From NCBI RefSeq assembly GCF_003194605.1, contig NZ_QHKY01000006.1, positions 1 through 64,000 on the forward strand: a DNA stretch of 64,000 nt, in the 5' to 3' direction. Shown piece by piece: positions 44,552 to 53,655 of this stretch. Position numbers and translations under genes: made by a program. The stretch is from Nocardioides gilvus (lineage in GTDB: Bacteria; Actinomycetota; Actinomycetes; Propionibacteriales; Nocardioidaceae). Each line of letters opens with the position of its first letter. Position 1 is the first letter of the stretch. The notes under the pieces were generated by a model, which saw only the letters and a program-made list of their open reading frames with translations, made no database searches and had not been told where the DNA came from.

Positions 44552-45964
44552 ATGATCTTCCTGCAACTTCTCCTCGGACTCGTGGTGATCCTCGCGATCA
44601 CCGCACTGACGGCCTACTTCGTCGCCCAGGAGTTCGCCTACATGGCGGTCGACCGCTCCCGTCTGGGAGCCGCCGCCGCGGCCGGTGACCCGGTCGCCGA
44701 GCGTGCACTGTCGGTCACCCGACGCACCTCCTTCATGCTCTCGGGAGCCCAACTGGGCATCACCGTCACCGGGCTTCTCGTCGGTTACGTGGCAGAGCCG
44801 CTCGTCGGCCAGTCGCTGGGCGTCATGCTCGGCGGGATCGGCGTGCCGACCGCCGTCGGCGTCGCGGTCGGAACCATTCTCGCGCTCGCCCTGTCCACGG
44901 GCGTCCAGATGGTCTTCGGTGAGCTCTTCCCGAAGAACCTCGCGATCAGCCGGCCCGAGCCCGTGGCCCGATGGATGGCCCGCTCGACGATCATCTACCT
45001 CAAGCTCTTCGGCTGGCTGATCTGGATCTTCGACCAGTCCTCCAACGTGCTCCTCAAACTCCTCGGGATCGAACCCGTGCACGACGTCGAGCACTCGGCC
45101 ACCCCGCGCGACCTGGAGTCCATCGTGGCCCGCTCCCGCGACTCCGGTGACCTGCCTGCTGGTCTGTCGTTGCTGCTGGACCGCATCCTCGACTTCCCCG
45201 ACGAGACCGTGGACCACGCGATGATCCCGCGCTTCCACGTCGACACCCTGGGCCCTGAGGTGACTCTGGACGAGTTGCGTCGCGAAATGGCCGGGGGACA
45301 CTCCCGCTACCCGTTGTTGGACGACGAGGACCACATCGTCGGGGTGGTCGACCTGATCGACCTGCTCAAGGCCACCGACGAGAGCCTCACCACCGGTGAC
45401 CTCGCGCGTCCTGCCCTGTTCATGCCGACCCAGATGAAGCTGCCGGAGGCCGTCCAGGAGTTCGCCCGGACGAAGCAGCAGATGGCCTGCGTGCTGGACG
45501 AGTACGGAGGCTTCGCCGGCGTGCTCACCATCGAGGACCTGGCCGAGGAACTCGTCGGCGAGATCACCGACGAACACGACTCGGACGCCGCCGAACTGCA
45601 GGCGGTCGCCGCAGCCGACGGGACCTGGACGGTCTCCGGCGCCACCCCCGTCGACGAGGTCGCGCGGGCCATGGACCGGGACCTGCCCGAAGGAGACTTC
45701 GAGACGCTGGCCGGACTGGTCATTGCCCTGCACGGGCGCCTGCCAGTGGTGGGGACCGTGGTCCACATCGATCTCGGGGAGGATCTCGGGCTGCTGCCCG
45801 GGGAGGACCCCGGGGTGACTGCCGTCGAGATGGAGGTCGTCGACCTCGACGGCCACGTTCCGGGACACATCCGCCTCACCCTCATCCACGGCGACGATCC
45901 TCGCCCGCCCGGTGCAGGCACTGCCGCTGTCAGTCCTGACCATGACGAAGAAGGAGGTGCGTGA
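44552..45964 (+). CDS. CNNM/CBS-domain membrane protein (hemolysin C/CorC family) 1
   Basis: 470 residues. An N-terminal CNNM domain has three to four helices (about 1-155), with FGELFPKNLAISRPE at the end of the domain. Two CBS domains (about 215-335) follow, and a C-terminal CorC_HlyC domain (about 345-430, starting DGTWTVSGATPVDEVARAM) completes it. The family handles divalent cations (Mg2+/Co2+ efflux or transport); cation specificity is not readable. ATG at 44552 with AGGTG 7 bases before is chosen over a GTG three codons upstream. Its stop overlaps the start of the paralogous second gene. Confidence 0.9.
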   Translation: MIFLQLLLGLVVILAITALTAYFVAQEFAYMAVDRSRLGAAAAAGDPVAERALSVTRRTSFMLSGAQLGITVTGLLVGYVAEPLVGQSLGVMLGGIGVPTAVGVAVGTILALALSTGVQMVFGELFPKNLAISRPEPVARWMARSTIIYLKLFGWLIWIFDQSSNVLLKLLGIEPVHDVEHSATPRDLESIVARSRDSGDLPAGLSLLLDRILDFPDETVDHAMIPRFHVDTLGPEVTLDELRREMAGGHSRYPLLDDEDHIVGVVDLIDLLKATDESLTTGDLARPALFMPTQMKLPEAVQEFARTKQQMACVLDEYGGFAGVLTIEDLAEELVGEITDEHDSDAAELQAVAAADGTWTVSGATPVDEVARAMDRDLPEGDFETLAGLVIALHGRLPVVGTVVHIDLGEDLGLLPGEDPGVTAVEMEVVDLDGHVPGHIRLTLIHGDDPRPPGAGTAAVSPDHDEEGGA

Positions 45965-46974
45965 TGGGAAGCCCCTGGGTCATCGCTGTCCTCACCGTGC
46001 TCATCATTGCCCTGTCCGCCTTCTTCGTGGCGGTGGAGTTCGCGCTGATCTCCGCCCGCCGCAACCGGTTGGAGGAGAAGGCGGCGTCGAGCCGCTCGGC
46101 GCGAGCTGCCCTGCGCAGTTCGGGCGAGCTCACGCTTCTGCTCGCCGGGTCCCAACTCGGCATCACCGTCTGCACCCTGGCTCTGGGCGCCATCACCAAG
46201 CCTGCCGTGCACCACTGGCTCACCCCGCTCTTCGAGACCTGGGGAGTCGCCCTGTGGCTCGCCGACGCGTCTGGATTCGTGCTCGCGCTGCTCATCGTCA
46301 CCTTCCTGCACCTCGTGGTCGGTGAGATGGCTCCGAAGTCCTGGGCCATCGCCCACCCGGAGACGGCTGCCACGGTGCTGGCGTTGCCGATGCGGGCCTT
46401 CATGTGGCTCACCCGGCCCCTGTTGCGCGGTCTCAACAGCACCGCCAACTGGTGCCTGCGCAAGGTGGGGGTCGAAGCCACCGACGACATCGAGGCGGGG
46501 CAGAACCCTGACGGCCTGCGGGTCCTGGTCGAGCACTCGGCCGAGGTCGGGTCCCTCGACCAGCGGTACTACTCCCAGCTCAGCGGGGCCCTCGCACTGG
46601 AGAAGCTCACCTTGGGGGACATCGTCCGTCAGGGTCGTCTGACCGCAGTGTCGTCGGAGGCCAGCGTGGCGGAGGTCCAGGCCACGTCGCTGGCCTCGGG
46701 CCACCTGCGGATCCTGGTGGGTGGCGCGCAGGGCATCCGCGGCATGGTGCACGTACGCGACACCCTGACCAGCGCTCCGGACGAGGGCCTGGCCCACGTG
46801 CTGAGGCCGGTGGAGCACCTGGCCGCCGACCTCAAGGTGTATGACGCGCTCGCGCACATGCGCCGTACGAGCTCCCACCTGGTCCTGGTGGCCGACGGTG
46901 ACAGGGCGGTGGGTGTGGTCACGATGGCGGACCTGCTCAAGGGACTCTTCCCGATCACCGAACAGGCAAGTTGA
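45964..46974 (+). CDS. CNNM/CBS-domain membrane protein (hemolysin family) 2
   Basis: 336 residues. A CNNM domain (about 1-190; GEMAPKSWAIAHPE is the conserved exit) is followed by a CBS pair (about 215-325), with no CorC_HlyC domain. It is coupled to the preceding paralogue (TGATG; AGGAGGT six bases upstream of ATG 45964). The two probably act as one heteromeric divalent-cation transporter, the shorter protein lacking the C-terminal regulatory domain. Inference only. Confidence 0.9.
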   Translation: MGSPWVIAVLTVLIIALSAFFVAVEFALISARRNRLEEKAASSRSARAALRSSGELTLLLAGSQLGITVCTLALGAITKPAVHHWLTPLFETWGVALWLADASGFVLALLIVTFLHLVVGEMAPKSWAIAHPETAATVLALPMRAFMWLTRPLLRGLNSTANWCLRKVGVEATDDIEAGQNPDGLRVLVEHSAEVGSLDQRYYSQLSGALALEKLTLGDIVRQGRLTAVSSEASVAEVQATSLASGHLRILVGGAQGIRGMVHVRDTLTSAPDEGLAHVLRPVEHLAADLKVYDALAHMRRTSSHLVLVADGDRAVGVVTMADLLKGLFPITEQAS

Positions 46975-46975
46975 G

Positions 46976-47086
46976 ATGCGGCTCCTCGGCAACCTGATCT
47001 GGTTCGGGCTGGCGCTCCTGCCATTCGGTGACCGCATCGTCGCGCTGGACGCCGGGGCCGCAGGTCCGTACGCCCTGCGAACGTAG
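46976..47086 (+). pseudogene. Possible remnant of a YccF-domain protein
   Basis: A 36-codon frame begins 1 bp after the preceding stop (ATG 46976). MRLLGNLIWFGLALLPFGDRIV resembles the start of a YccF protein (MRLLxNxIW) joined directly to the end of a YccF domain (ALWPFGR-like), as if the centre were deleted in frame; the remaining tail is unlike the family. It could also be a chance frame. The 130-bp gap holds nothing else recognisable. Confidence 0.35.
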
Positions 47087-47104
47087 GAGACCTAGGATGG
47101 GACC

Positions 47105-47860
47105 GTGGCCAACCACGCTCCTCGTGAGTTGAGTGTGACCCCCACGCCCTCGTTGGTGTGGGGGCGTGCCTTGTTGCTCGGCAGCGTCGGTCTCGCCACC
47201 GGGGTCCTCTCCCACGCCCTGGGTGACGGTCGTCTTCCGGGCGCCGGTTCGCTGACCGCCCTGTGGGTGGTCTGTGTGCTGGGCTCCGCTGCCTTCCTCC
47301 TCGGTCGCGCGAGCTCGCTCCGACTGATCCTGCTGGTCCTGGGGGCCCAGACGGGGGTGCACACTGCCCTCTCGGCCCTGGCCGGGCACCGCGGAGACGG
47401 CGCGCTGGACGCCGCACCAGCGCCCGTCGTCACCGGCTCTACCACCGGCTGGACCACTGGCTCTACCACCGGGCGTCCCGAGCGCTTCCACGACCAGTAC
47501 GAGGCCCTCGTCGCGACCCTGCCCGCTGGGCGGGGCGACGACTGGCTGGCCCACCAGATCGACCACTTCACCGCCCAGGGGCCGGGGATGGTCCTCGCCC
47601 ACCTGGGCGGTGCGATCGCGCTGGGGCTCTTCCTGGCGGTGGGTGAGCGCGCGCTGTGGCGTCTGCTGCTGCTGGTCGCGGCACGGACCCGGGTCCGTCT
47701 CTGCGCCTGGCAACTGCTGCTGGCATCGGCCTGTGCACGTCGCGGAGTCGCTCTGCGTGCGGGCCTGCTGCGCGCGCCGGGTACGCCGGTCCTCACCCCT
47801 GCGTTGCTCGACCGCCGGGTCCTGAGTCACCGCGGTCCGCCGATGGCACTCGCAGCCTGA
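47105..47860 (+). CDS. Hypothetical polytopic membrane protein next to the copper chaperone gene
   Basis: Not recognised by family. 251 residues with about five to six hydrophobic segments (about 20-38, 49-67, 70-88, 158-180, 185-205). A polar central loop (about 95-150) carries Ser/Thr/Gly repeats (TGSTTGWTTGSTTG) and His residues near DDWLAHQIDHF. The helix after this loop also has His. Placed 90 bp before a PCu(A)C chaperone and a DyP peroxidase, it may belong to copper handling. GTG start 47105. A hairpin follows, so it may be separately transcribed. Confidence 0.65.
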   Translation: MANHAPRELSVTPTPSLVWGRALLLGSVGLATGVLSHALGDGRLPGAGSLTALWVVCVLGSAAFLLGRASSLRLILLVLGAQTGVHTALSALAGHRGDGALDAAPAPVVTGSTTGWTTGSTTGRPERFHDQYEALVATLPAGRGDDWLAHQIDHFTAQGPGMVLAHLGGAIALGLFLAVGERALWRLLLLVAARTRVRLCAWQLLLASACARRGVALRAGLLRAPGTPVLTPALLDRRVLSHRGPPMALAA

Positions 47861-47893
47861 CCCGACCCGTACAGGAGCCGGGAGGGCTGTCCC

Positions 47894-47918
47894 GCGGCCG
47901 GACCGATGGTCCGGCTGC
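47894..47918 (+). terminator. Hairpin after the membrane protein gene
   Basis: 11-bp stem with one mismatch (47894-47904 with 47908-47918) and a 3-nt loop, 34 bp past the membrane-protein stop and 33 bp before the copper-chaperone start. It is a plausible terminator or attenuator. Confidence 0.45.
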
Positions 47919-47951
47919 CCGTCATGCCACCACGACTTGCGAGGAAAACAC

Positions 47952-48536
47952 ATGAAGCACCTCATTGCAGTACCCACTCCTGTCCCACACGCTCGCAGCC
48001 GCGCCCGGCTGGGCCTGGCCGCGCTCAGCCTGGTGCTCGCCGCTGCGTTGAGCGCCTGCGGCAGCGAGGAGGAGGCTCCCCGGACGGACCTCCAGAGTGA
48101 TGTGACGCCCAGCGCGTCCATCGTCGTCGAGGACCCGTGGGTGCGGGCGACCGAAGGCGCGGAGGACACCTCGATGTCTGCGGCCTTCATGGTCCTGGAC
48201 AACCAGGGCGCCAGCGATGTCACGGTCACCGGGGCCAGCAGCGAAGTCGCCGGGACCGTCGAGCTGCACGACATGGTCATGACCGACGGCAAGTCCGTGA
48301 TGACGCGGATGGAGGGTGGCATCGAGGTCGCCGCCGGCAAGGGACAACTGCTCCAGCCCGGTGGGATGCACGTGATGTTGATGGACCTGCGCGAGGAGTT
48401 GGCTGCCGGTGACGAGGTCACCCTCATCTTGACCCTCTCCGACGGTTCCGAGGTCGAGGTCACGGCACCGGTCAAGGAGTTCACCGAGGAGGAGGGGCAC
48501 TACCACGCCCCGGGCACTGAGGAGCACGGGCACTGA
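47952..48536 (+). CDS. PCu(A)C-type extracytoplasmic copper chaperone, lipoprotein
   Basis: 194 residues. Signal peptide with lipobox LSAC (Cys36) anchors it outside the membrane. Copper ligands are in HDMVM (His106, Met108), Met117, and the GGMHVMLMD segment (His140, Met142), the H/M spacing typical of PCu(A)C. A C-terminal Glu/His tail (EEGHYHAPGTEEHGH) adds potential copper ligands. It delivers Cu(I) to extracytoplasmic copper enzymes. ATG 47952 with GAGGA upstream. The stop overlaps the peroxidase start (TGATG); Streptomyces pairs an equivalent chaperone (ECuC) with DyP peroxidase DtpA. Confidence 0.93.
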   Translation: MKHLIAVPTPVPHARSRARLGLAALSLVLAAALSACGSEEEAPRTDLQSDVTPSASIVVEDPWVRATEGAEDTSMSAAFMVLDNQGASDVTVTGASSEVAGTVELHDMVMTDGKSVMTRMEGGIEVAAGKGQLLQPGGMHVMLMDLREELAAGDEVTLILTLSDGSEVEVTAPVKEFTEEEGHYHAPGTEEHGH

Positions 48537-49792
48537 TGCCTGCCTCGACCAGTCGGCCCACCATCGGTCGGCCCTCGATCGGTCGGCGCTCCCTGTTGGG
48601 CTACGTCGGCACGGCTGCCGTCGGGACGGCGGTCGGGGTCGGCGCCGGGGTCACGGGTGCTCGCGCGCTCGACGACACCGCGTCGCCCGGCGCTGACTCG
48701 ACCACGGCGCCGACCGGTCTGGGTCGCACCATCTCGCCGTGGGGGAGGCACCAGCCGGGAGTGGCGGCGCACCCCGGTGCCGTCACCGAGTTGGTCTCCC
48801 TCGACCTCCATGCCCGTCATCACCGAGCCGGCGACCGGGACCTGCTCGGACGGCTGCTGCGGGTGTGGACCTCCGACATCGAGGCCCTCACCCAGGGCAA
48901 GGGCACCCCCGGCGACACCGCTCCGTGGTTGGCGAGCGCGGACGCCGACCTGAGCGTCACCGTGGGGTTCGGGCCGCGCCTCTTCGCCGGGGCATGGGAT
49001 CTGCCTGCACCCGCAGGCTTCGCCGAGGTGCCCGCCATGACCCACGACCGGCTGGAGAAGAGCTGGAGCGGGGGAGACCTGGTGCTGGTGGTCTCGGGTC
49101 GCGAGGGCAGTACGGTGGGCCACGCCGTACGCCGGTTGGTCGCCGACGCCCGCCCTTTCGCGCAGTTGCGGTGGCGCCAGAGTGGGAGCTGGAACCCGTA
49201 CGACCCCCAGGGCCGCCCGATCACGGGTCGCAACCTCTTCGGTCAGGTCGACGGGTCGGGCAACCCACAGCCCGGCACCGACCTCTTCGACCAGACCGTC
49301 TGGATCAGCGACGGGGTGTGGCAGGGCGGGACCACGCTCGTGGTGCGACGCATCAGGATGGACCTGCCGACCTGGGACGAGCTCACCCGCAGCGAGCAGG
49401 AGGGGTCCATGGGGCGCGACCTCGCCACCGGCGCCCCGCTCACGGGCGGTCGCGAGCTGGACGACGTGGTGCTCTCGGCCCGCGACGGTGGTCGCTTCGT
49501 GGTGGCCCCGCTGTCCCACGTACGCCGGTCGCACCCGTCGACCAACGGTGGGCGGCGGATCTTCCGGAAGGCCGCCAACTACGAGGTCTCCACCGGCTCC
49601 GAGATGGAGGCCGGGCTCCTCTTCCAGAGCTACCAGCGCGACCTCAGCGACCAGTTCGTGCCGATCCAACGCATGCTCGACGAGGGCGATGAGTTGAATG
49701 AGTGGACGACCGCGGTGGGGTCGGCGGAGTTCGCAGTGCTCCCCGGATTTGCTCGCGGGGAGTGGCTCGGGCAGGGCGTGCTGGACGGCTGA
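48536..49792 (+). CDS. Tat-exported DyP-type heme peroxidase
   Basis: 418 residues. A twin-arginine signal has GRRSLLGYVGTAAVG (about 16-30). The DyP domain has the distal motif GxxDG in FGQVDGSGNPQ (about 234-244; catalytic Asp) and the His of SHVRRSHP (about 327) as likely proximal heme ligand. It ends with GLLFQSYQRDLSDQFVPIQ. It oxidises substrates with peroxide after folded, heme-loaded export. Overlaps the copper-chaperone gene by 1 nt; in Streptomyces a DyP peroxidase is supplied by Sco/ECuC copper trafficking, the likely reason for coupling. Heme demand also links it to the locus at 2.5-10.5 kb (inference). Confidence 0.93.
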   Translation: MPASTSRPTIGRPSIGRRSLLGYVGTAAVGTAVGVGAGVTGARALDDTASPGADSTTAPTGLGRTISPWGRHQPGVAAHPGAVTELVSLDLHARHHRAGDRDLLGRLLRVWTSDIEALTQGKGTPGDTAPWLASADADLSVTVGFGPRLFAGAWDLPAPAGFAEVPAMTHDRLEKSWSGGDLVLVVSGREGSTVGHAVRRLVADARPFAQLRWRQSGSWNPYDPQGRPITGRNLFGQVDGSGNPQPGTDLFDQTVWISDGVWQGGTTLVVRRIRMDLPTWDELTRSEQEGSMGRDLATGAPLTGGRELDDVVLSARDGGRFVVAPLSHVRRSHPSTNGGRRIFRKAANYEVSTGSEMEAGLLFQSYQRDLSDQFVPIQRMLDEGDELNEWTTAVGSAEFAVLPGFARGEWLGQGVLDG

Positions 49793-49821
49793 GGGCCCGC
49801 CTTCACCGGAGCGGGGTCTCT

Positions 49822-50760
49822 TCAGTCTGAGTCGGGGAAGATCCTCGGCGCCTGGGAAGCGCGTCCGGTGAAGCGGGGTGCGCGCTTCTCCAGGAAGGCG
49901 GCCACGCCCTCCTTCCCGTCGCCGGTGCTGGTGTGGAACATCGCGATGCTGTCGGCAAGGTGCGCCTGCAGCGGGTGTTCCGCACCGACGCCGGCCCACA
50001 CGAGCTGCTTGGCCAGGGCCACGGCCACCGCCGAGCGCCCCTCGACGAACGTACGGGCCAGCTCCAGCGCGTCCGCGACGAGTGTGTCAGGGGCGTGCAG
50101 CGACCGCAGGAACCCGCCCTCCAGCGCCTGCTCGGCGCTCAGGACCTCGGCCGACCAGACCCACTCCAAGGTCTGCTGGACACCCACGATGCGTGGCAGG
50201 AACCACGACGAGCAGGCTTCGGGGACGATGCCGAGGCGGCCGAAGACGAACCCGATCCGGGCGCCCCGGGCGGCCATCCGGATGTCCATGGCGGCGGTCA
50301 TGGTAGCGCCGATCCCCACGGCGGCGCCGTTGATCGCGGCGATCACGGGCTTGGGACAGGCATGGATCGCGAGACTGACCTTGCCGCCGGTGTCGCGTAC
50401 GCCTTCGTCCCAGGCCGGGTCGTCGAAGTGTTCGGCCAGCGCCTCGGGGGTGGGGTCGAACGACTCGTCGAGACCGAAGACGTTGTCGCCCTCGGTGCTG
50501 CTGCCCGTGAGATCCATGCCGGCACAGAAGGCACGTCCCGAACCGGTCACGACGACCGCGCGGACGGCGTCGTCCAGAGCGGCTGCGGTGAAGAAGTGCT
50601 CCAACTCCCGGGCCATGGTCACGGTGAAGGAGTTGAGCGCGGCGGGCCGGTTCAGGTGCAGCAGTGCCACGCCGTGCTCGTTGACCTCGACGCTGAGGGT
50701 CTCGTACGTCATGGGGTCGGTCCCGTCGGTGTGCTCGGTGTGGTTCACGTCGGTGCTCAT
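49822..50760 (-). CDS. Enoyl-CoA hydratase/isomerase family protein
   Basis: 312 residues of the crotonase fold. Oxyanion-hole motifs are GRAFCAGMDL (about 73-82) and INGAAVGIGATMTAAMDIRMA (about 141-161, with GIG). The catalytic Glu positions of true hydratases are not both clear, so a hydratase, isomerase or other crotonase is possible. ATG at 50760 overlaps the LCP stop by 4 nt (ATGA); an in-frame ATG 16 codons later (MTYETL) also fits the family N-terminus. Confidence 0.88.
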   Translation of the reverse strand: MSTDVNHTEHTDGTDPMTYETLSVEVNEHGVALLHLNRPAALNSFTVTMARELEHFFTAAALDDAVRAVVVTGSGRAFCAGMDLTGSSTEGDNVFGLDESFDPTPEALAEHFDDPAWDEGVRDTGGKVSLAIHACPKPVIAAINGAAVGIGATMTAAMDIRMAARGARIGFVFGRLGIVPEACSSWFLPRIVGVQQTLEWVWSAEVLSAEQALEGGFLRSLHAPDTLVADALELARTFVEGRSAVAVALAKQLVWAGVGAEHPLQAHLADSIAMFHTSTGDGKEGVAAFLEKRAPRFTGRASQAPRIFPDSD

Positions 50761-51968
50761 TCCTCGAGGCCGGACTGGGTGCAGAGACTCTTCGGGATGC
50801 TCGCGGTGTCGTTGGCGCGGAGGTGGGCGAACAACTTCTTCGACCGCTCCTCGTCCCAGTTGACCTGGAGGTCGCGGATCGGGACGCCGCAGTTGAGGGA
50901 GTCCTTGCCGCCGATCGGGGTCATCGCCAGGGCGAACCGGCCGATGGCCAAGGGGCCGCTGCCCTCGCTGATCGTGAACGACTCAGCCGCTGCGGTGGCC
51001 AGGGACCAGTAGCGCCACGGATTGATGACGGTCCAGGGGGAGATGGCCTCCGACCCCACCGCCGCCACCACCTCGCGCTGCGCGCGGGCTCGGTCGACGT
51101 CGCCGAGCTGCTTGTAGGTCTTGCGGGAGCGGGCGTAACCCAGTGCGGTCTTGCCGTCCGCCTCCTGGCAGCCGGCCTCGATGTCGAGGTTGGCGTCCTT
51201 GTCCTTCATCGCCTTCTTGGGACAGATCTCGATGCCGCCCACGGCGTCGACCAGCTTGACCATGCCCCCGAGACCGATCTCGACGTAGTGGTCGACCTTC
51301 AGGCCGGTGTTCTTCTCCACCGTGTCGACCACCAGGGAAGGGCCACCCCGGCCGTAGGCGCTGTTGATCTTGCTCCGACCGTGACCCGGGATGTCGACCA
51401 GTGAGTCGCGCGGGATGGACATCAGGACGGTGGGTCCGGAGCCGACGTGCATGAGCATGATGGTGTCGGTCAACTTGCTCGTGGCGTTGCCGGTGCCCAG
51501 TTCGCGGCGCTCCTTGCGGGTGAGGTCGGCGCGGGAGTCACTGCCGACCAACAGGTACGTCGTGCCCGGCTGCCAGACCGGCCGGCCGCCGTCGAACGCC
51601 TCGACCTTGTTGATCTTCGACCAGGCGATGACGGGCACGGCGAGCAGGAAGACGAGCCAGAGCAGGAGGAGCAGACGTACGACCTTGAAACCCCGGCGTC
51701 GCGACCTTCGCGGCGACTTCGGACGTCGCTGGCTGCGTTGGGGGAGCGGTGCCGGATCGTCGGACCAGGGCTCGGAGGCCGGCTCGTCCCAGCGTCCGCG
51801 CGCTGCCGGGTCCGTCGACCTGGCCGGGTGGGCTGCCCCGGCCGGGCTGGTCGGGACGATCCTGGTCGCCTCGGGCCCTTCTCGTCCCTGGCCGCCGTCG
51901 CCGTACAGCCACTGGTACTCGGGGGTGCCCTCCTCGGGTCCGCCGGAGCCGGGTCGCTTGTGTGACAT
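50757..51968 (-). CDS. LytR-CpsA-Psr (LCP) family protein
   Basis: 403 residues. A long cytoplasmic Pro/Arg-rich N-terminus (about 1-90) is followed by one transmembrane helix (about 95-115), then an extracytoplasmic LCP domain with YLLVGSDSRADLTRKE, TDTIMLMHVGSGPTVLMSIPRD, and INSAYGRGG. It transfers lipid-linked glycopolymers onto peptidoglycan. Its neighbours are the divergent LCP gene at 52113 and the galactofuranan locus, whose product could be its substrate. ATG 51968; 144-bp gap to the other LCP gene holds both promoters. Confidence 0.92.
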   Translation of the reverse strand: MSHKRPGSGGPEEGTPEYQWLYGDGGQGREGPEATRIVPTSPAGAAHPARSTDPAARGRWDEPASEPWSDDPAPLPQRSQRRPKSPRRSRRRGFKVVRLLLLLWLVFLLAVPVIAWSKINKVEAFDGGRPVWQPGTTYLLVGSDSRADLTRKERRELGTGNATSKLTDTIMLMHVGSGPTVLMSIPRDSLVDIPGHGRSKINSAYGRGGPSLVVDTVEKNTGLKVDHYVEIGLGGMVKLVDAVGGIEICPKKAMKDKDANLDIEAGCQEADGKTALGYARSRKTYKQLGDVDRARAQREVVAAVGSEAISPWTVINPWRYWSLATAAAESFTISEGSGPLAIGRFALAMTPIGGKDSLNCGVPIRDLQVNWDEERSKKLFAHLRANDTASIPKSLCTQSGLEE

Positions 51969-52112
51969 GAGGGCAAACTACCCGCTGGGCGGTCGGCACC
52001 CGTGCGATGTCGTCGCTGCTGCGGGGCGGACACGCCGTACGTGCTGCCGGGTTGGGGCCCCTGTGACTGGTGATACTGGTCCTCAGTTCACTTCCCCCCA
52101 CTGAGAGTTCCG

Positions 52113-53576
52113 ATGTTGTCGCACCCGACACCCCCACCGCCCGCTCCGATGGGTGTGCCCGACCGGGCCGCCCGCGTGCGGTTCCGGCGTGCGGTCACGC
52201 TGGTGCTGATGACACTCGGCCTTCCGGGATCAGCGCAGCTGGTGGTGGGCAACAAGCGCGTCGGTCGCATCGCGATGCGGATCTGGATCCTGACGTTGGC
52301 CGTGGCCCTCCTCGCTGCCGCCCTGGTGTGGATGTGGCCCGTGCTGGGTCTGAAGGTGGCGACCAACACCTTCCTGCTCGGCGCGCTGCGCACGGTCCTG
52401 ATCGCGATGGCGATCGGCTGGGCCTACCTCTTCTTCGACGTCTGGCGACTCGGCCAACCGTTGTCGCTGCTCAAGAACCACCGACTGGCTGCGGTGGGGG
52501 TCAACGCAGGGGTGCTGCTCACGGTGACGGCCGTCCTCCTCTTCGGAGCGCACGTCGTCGGAGTGCAGCGCGGTTTCCTGATCTCCGTGGCCGGCAGCGG
52601 TGAGGTGCAGGGGGCCAAGGACGGTCGGTTCAACGTGCTGCTCGCCGGCGGCGACTCGGGAGCAGGACGCAACGGCCTGCGCCCCGATTCGCTCACCGTG
52701 GCCAGCATCGATGCCCGCACGGGCAGGACCGTGCTGATCGGGCTGCCGCGCAACATGGCCAACTTCCCGTTCCGTGACGGCTCGGTGATGGACGAGCAGT
52801 TCCCCGGTGGCTTCGACTGCGAGGGCTGCATGCTGAACGGCGTCAGCACGTGGGCGATGGATCACACCGACCTCTTCGGTGACGACGAGACGCCCGGCAT
52901 GAGCGCCACGGTCCAGGCGGTCGAAGGCATCACAGGTCTGGAGATCGGTTACTGGGCGTTGGTGAACATGAAGGGCTTCCGCAAGCTGGTCGACGCCTTC
53001 GGTGGGGTGGAGCTGAACGTACGCGACCGGATCCCTGTCGGCCTTCCGCACGACTCCTTCTTCACCTACATCGAGCCCGGCGTCCGCAAGCTCGACGGCC
53101 ACGACACGTTGTGGTTCGCTCGGGCGAGACACGGCTCCGACGACTACTCGCGGATGGCACGGCAGAAGTGTGTGATGAGCGCGATGCTGACCCAACTCAG
53201 CCCTCAACGGGCGGTGCTCAACTTCCAGAAGATCATGGGAGCGGGCGCCGACATGCTCTCCACCAACATGCCCTCGAGCGAGTTCGACACCTTCATCTCC
53301 CTGGCGATGCAGGCGAAGAGCCAGAAGATGGCGAGCGTCTCCCTGGTTCCGCCCCTGGTCTCCACCGGCAACCCCGACATCGCGGTGGCCCGGGGGGCCG
53401 TCGAGAAGGCGATCGACCGCTCGGAGAAGCCGCCGGCCAAGAAGACGGGCAAGAAGGCAGGCACCGAGACCGGCAGCGAGGCAGGACAGGGCAGCGCCGT
53501 CACGGGAGGTTCCGTGGGTTCGCTGAAGTCCGGCTACGCGGCCAATGACGCCGAGGACGTCGGCCAGGTCTGTTGA
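52113..53576 (+). CDS. LytR-CpsA-Psr (LCP) family protein, multi-helix N-terminus
   Basis: 487 residues. Unlike the neighbouring paralogue it has about four hydrophobic helices (about 32-52, 55-76, 80-105, 126-150) before the LCP domain (about 168-420). The core has FNVLLAGGDSGAGRNGLRPD, TVLIGLPRNMANFPF, and GKKAG-type Lys/Gly tail at the C-terminus. A disulfide is possible in CEGCML (about 240-245). Likely ligase of a surface glycopolymer; followed by the galactan glycosyltransferase genes. ATG 52113. Confidence 0.9.
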   Translation: MLSHPTPPPPAPMGVPDRAARVRFRRAVTLVLMTLGLPGSAQLVVGNKRVGRIAMRIWILTLAVALLAAALVWMWPVLGLKVATNTFLLGALRTVLIAMAIGWAYLFFDVWRLGQPLSLLKNHRLAAVGVNAGVLLTVTAVLLFGAHVVGVQRGFLISVAGSGEVQGAKDGRFNVLLAGGDSGAGRNGLRPDSLTVASIDARTGRTVLIGLPRNMANFPFRDGSVMDEQFPGGFDCEGCMLNGVSTWAMDHTDLFGDDETPGMSATVQAVEGITGLEIGYWALVNMKGFRKLVDAFGGVELNVRDRIPVGLPHDSFFTYIEPGVRKLDGHDTLWFARARHGSDDYSRMARQKCVMSAMLTQLSPQRAVLNFQKIMGAGADMLSTNMPSSEFDTFISLAMQAKSQKMASVSLVPPLVSTGNPDIAVARGAVEKAIDRSEKPPAKKTGKKAGTETGSEAGQGSAVTGGSVGSLKSGYAANDAEDVGQVC

Positions 53577-53655
53577 CAGCGACGGATCGGGACGTGAGCG
53601 CCGCGACATCACTCCCGTGCCGTCGGGCGGTCGACCAGCACCTAGGGTGTACGCC

